A stretch of 44,503 nt of DNA, from positions 1-44,503 of the forward strand of contig NZ_JABVED010000001.1 of NCBI RefSeq assembly GCF_014323725.1. The letters are read 5' to 3'. Within the stretch, counting starts at the first letter, position 1, and every line of letters begins with the position of its first letter. Positions 42,500-44,503 of the stretch are shown one piece after another. A model generated the notes under the pieces. It was not told the origin of the DNA. It searched no databases and saw only the letters and a list, made by a program, of their open reading frames with translations. Both the position numbers and the translations under genes were made by a program. This stretch comes from Actinokineospora xionganensis (GTDB lineage: Bacteria; Actinomycetota; Actinomycetes; Mycobacteriales; Pseudonocardiaceae).

Positions 42500-43618
42500 A
42501 TGTCCCGTTTCCGCCTTCAGCCGACTCTCGCACGGGAGCAGTTGCTGCTGGAGCATTGCGGGCATGCCCGGTTTGTGTGGAACCTCGCGGTGGAGCAGCA
42601 CGCCCATTGGCAGTTGGGTCGCAAGGCGGCGCCGGGGTTCACTGAGCATTGCCGTCAGGTGACGCAAGCACGGGCGGCGAACCCATGGTTGGCAGCCGGC
42701 TCGGTGATGGTGCAGCAGCAGGCCTTGAAGGATTTCGGTCATGCGATGTCGAACTTCGTCCGCCGAACCCATCGGCGCCCGACCTGGAGGCGACGCGGCC
42801 AGAGCGAGGGCTTTCGAATCGTGAGTGTCAAGCCCGGTGACGTGCGTCGGGTCTCGCGCAAGGTCGGCGAGCTGCGGGTGCCCAAGATCGGGTGGGTGCG
42901 GTTGCGGTGGTCGCCTGCGGTCGCCGAGGGTGTGAAGTCCTACCGCGTCACCCGTGACCGGGCGGGCCGCTGGCAAGTGGCGTTCGCGGCAGTTCCCGAG
43001 CCCATCTCCGGACCAGGCACGGGTGCGACGGTTGGTGTGGATCGCGGTGTCGTCGTCTCGGCTGCGTTGTCCACCGGGGAACTGCTCTCCGTGCCCGCTC
43101 CACGTGACAGCGAAAAGGTGCGTCTGCGGAAGTCGCAGCGCAAGCTCGCCCGGGCCCAGCGCGGCTCCAGTCGGCGCGGCGAGGTCAAGATCGCCATCGC
43201 GAAACTCAAGGCCCGCGAGACCGATCGGCGCAAGGGCTGGATCGGGAAGACCGGTACCCGCCTGGCCCGAGCGTTCGACATGATCGCCGTCGAGGACCCA
43301 AAGATCAGCAACATGACCCGATCGGCGAAGGGAACAGTCAACGCACCGGGACAGCGCGTGCGACAGAAGGCGGGCCTGAACCGCGGAATGCTCGCCAACG
43401 GGTGGGGATTGCTCGTGACCCGATTGGAGCAGAAAGCTGCGGGGCGGGTGATCAAGGTCGACCCGAGGTTCACCGGTCAGCGTTGTTCGGCGTGTGGGGT
43501 CGTGGATCGGGAGGCGCGCGAGAGCCAAGCCGCCTTCCGCTGCCGGTCCTGTGGCTTCGCCCGCAACGCGGACGTGAACGCGGCCCTCAATATTCGATGC
43601 GCGGCAGGGCATGCGTGA
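42500..43618 (+). CDS. tnpB: TnpB RNA-guided nuclease (IS605/IS1341 family)
   Basis: 372 residues, the usual TnpB size. It has an N-terminal HTH/wedge region (RFVWNLAVEQH). The RuvC-like nuclease has all catalytic acids: Asp181 in VGVDRGV, Glu265 in AVEDPKISNM and Asp358 in NADVNAA. A four-Cys zinc finger (C329-x2-C332, C348-x2-C351) lies between the second and third acids. TnpB uses an RNA from the element's right end to cut DNA matching the flank, promoting element retention. The start is ATG 42500. A longer open frame overlaps the upstream gene and is not used. Confidence 0.92.
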   Translation: MSRFRLQPTLAREQLLLEHCGHARFVWNLAVEQHAHWQLGRKAAPGFTEHCRQVTQARAANPWLAAGSVMVQQQALKDFGHAMSNFVRRTHRRPTWRRRGQSEGFRIVSVKPGDVRRVSRKVGELRVPKIGWVRLRWSPAVAEGVKSYRVTRDRAGRWQVAFAAVPEPISGPGTGATVGVDRGVVVSAALSTGELLSVPAPRDSEKVRLRKSQRKLARAQRGSSRRGEVKIAIAKLKARETDRRKGWIGKTGTRLARAFDMIAVEDPKISNMTRSAKGTVNAPGQRVRQKAGLNRGMLANGWGLLVTRLEQKAAGRVIKVDPRFTGQRCSACGVVDREARESQAAFRCRSCGFARNADVNAALNIRCAAGHA

Positions 43619-43733
43619 CCGCACGGGGAGGCCCGCCGATGAGTGGGCTCGCGAACCCTGAACCTCAACGCGAACTCCACCTCGTGCGGTAGTTACGGTT
43701 GGAATCCCTTGCTGAAGCCGGGGAGGATGTCAA
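43560..43733 (+). ncRNA. Predicted omega (re) RNA scaffold of TnpB
   Basis: In this family the guide RNA derives from the 3' end of tnpB and the right end of the element. The terminal hairpin with GGGGAGGATGTCAA is present. The guide portion would begin at about 43734 (AGCGTGTAGCGTCG...). The 5' limit is a guess. Confidence 0.4.
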
Positions 43734-43814
43734 AGCGTGTAGCGTCGTTCGCCAACCGCGTGGAAGGTGGCGTCGGGCGCCCACGCGCCGAGCGGACGAG
43801 CGAACGGACGGGAC

Positions 43815-44503
43815 ATGGGTGACACGACTGCCGAGTCCGCGACACGCGCGCGGGCGAGCCGAGGCATCGGCAAGGTCGGCGAGTCGGAACTGCGCCAGCT
43901 GCTGGCGGGACTGACCGCCGTCCGCGACGGCGACTTCGGCACCCGCCTGCCCGATCACGCCGACGGTCTCCTCGGCGAGATCGCCGCGGTGTTCAACGGC
44001 ATGGTCGACCAGCTCTCCCTGTTCACCTCCGAGGTCACCCGCGTGGCCCGCGAGGTCGGCACGGAGGGCCAGCTCGGCGGCCAGGCCGAGGTGCCCGGCG
44101 TCTCCGGCACCTGGAAAGACCTCACCGACTCCGTGAACGCGATGGCGGGCAACCTGACCCGCCAGGTTCGCGACATCGCCCAGGTGGCGACCGCCGTCGC
44201 GGGCGGCGACCTGTCGCAGAAGATCGACGTCGACGCCCGGGGCGAGATCCTGGAGCTCAAGGACACCGTCAACACGATGGTCGACCAGCTCTCGTCGTTC
44301 GCCGACGAGGTCACCCGCGTCGCCCGCGAGGTCGGCAGCGAGGGCAGGCTGGGTGGTCAGGCCGACGTCAAGGGTGTCTCGGGCACCTGGCGTGACCTGA
44401 CCGACTCGGTGAACTTCATGGCGGGAAACCTGACGGCTCAGGTCCGCAACATCGCCCAGGTCACGACCGCGGTGGCGAAGGGCGACCTGTCGCAGAAGAT
44501 CGA
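43815..44503 (+). CDS. HAMP-repeat protein, probable hybrid histidine kinase, 3' truncated
   Basis: At least 229 residues; the frame is open to the window end. After a short N-terminus there is no signal or membrane segment. HAMP units follow: [20 protein letters not shown], then a 92-residue repeat (276 bp) with [52 protein letters not shown] and [13 protein letters not shown] second near-identical copy starts at about 44280. Tandem HAMP arrays of this type occur in large cytoplasmic hybrid histidine kinases of actinomycetes, with GAF, kinase and receiver domains further on; none of these is visible here. The ATG 43815 follows GGACGGGAC. Confidence 0.82.
   Translation, partial: MGDTTAESATRARASRGIGKVGESELRQLLAGLTAVRDGDFGTRLPDHADGLLGEIAAVFNGMVDQLSLFTSEVTRVAREVGTEGQLGGQAEVPGVSGTWKDLTDSVNAMAGNLTRQVRDIAQVATAVAGGDLSQKIDVDARGEILELKDTVNTMVDQLSSFADEVTRVAREVGSEGRLGGQADVKGVSGTWRDLTDSVNFMAGNLTAQVRNIAQVTTAVAKGDLSQKI

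Larger units (their letters stand above)
42430..43733 (+). mobile_element. Solo TnpB insertion element (IS1341/IS605-type)
   Basis: The element carries tnpB only; no Y1 TnpA gene is present. The right end is the clearest part: GGAATCCC...GGGGAGGATGTCAA at 43701-43733, the usual end of these elements and of their guide RNA. A hairpin CCCGAC-TTT-GTCGGG (42463-42477) just upstream of the gene is probably part of the left end; the exact left boundary is uncertain. It is inserted between the DUF6766-like gene and the HAMP-repeat gene without evident damage to either. Confidence 0.75.

Noticed and set aside
1..44503. tRNA or rRNA genes
   Set aside because: I looked for conserved tRNA arms and rRNA signatures in the intergenic spaces and saw none.

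Overview
The window is high-GC DNA with GTG/ATG starts, dense overlapping operons, an Mce lipid-import operon, PucR-type regulators and a large iterative polyketide/secondary-lipid synthase. This fits a filamentous actinomycete, most likely of the Pseudonocardiales (Actinokineospora/Saccharothrix/Amycolatopsis-like). The genus is an inference from style, not from a marker gene.

Layout. 1-5.4 kb is a cell-surface block: the 3' end of a wall-anchored protein with a LANTG sorting motif, a secreted LIP-family lipase, a secreted two-domain protein with a Thr/Pro linker, and a DUF2079-type polytopic membrane protein. 5.5-18.9 kb is a biosynthetic operon. It encodes an SDR reductase, a 2408-residue synthase (two nitronate-monooxygenase/PfaD-like barrels, KS, AT, three ACPs, KR), a second AT-dehydratase protein with a degenerate phosphopantetheinyl-transferase-like tail, a free-standing ACP, an alpha/beta hydrolase, a 25-codon bridging reading frame and an MGT-type glycosyltransferase. 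Overlaps or gaps of a few bases join most of these genes. The architecture recalls PUFA synthases and heterocyst-glycolipid (HglE-type) synthases. The simplest reading is a reduced or unsaturated acyl chain that is released and glycosylated. 19.0-21.1 kb is an unusual SRPBCC (START-like) domain fused to an acyl-CoA/acyl-AMP ligase.

21.4-31.9 kb is a complete Mce operon: MceG/Mkl ATPase, two YrbE permeases, MceA-F and two Mce-associated membrane proteins. It starts from a good sigma-70-like promoter that carries a palindrome in its spacer. 32.3-35.0 kb holds two paralogous PucR-type regulators on the minus strand, probably linked to the lipid genes. 35.5-36.0 kb is a small lipoprotein with a strong terminator, followed by a 21-bp tandem repeat. 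36.3-38.1 kb is a DrrAB-like ABC exporter. 38.2-41.3 kb is a translationally coupled pair: a processive GT2 carrying a degenerate GGDEF-like domain, and an acyltransferase-3 enzyme. 41.7-42.4 kb is an internally duplicated DUF6766-like membrane protein. 42.4-43.7 kb is a solo TnpB (IS1341/IS605-type) element with a recognisable right end. The window closes inside a HAMP-repeat protein, probably a large hybrid histidine kinase.

How the parts may work together (inference): the synthase operon makes an acyl (glyco)lipid, the SRPBCC-ligase activates a related acyl chain, the Mce system moves lipid across the envelope, and the PucR pair may regulate these genes. The exporter and the GT2/acyltransferase pair add further envelope functions.
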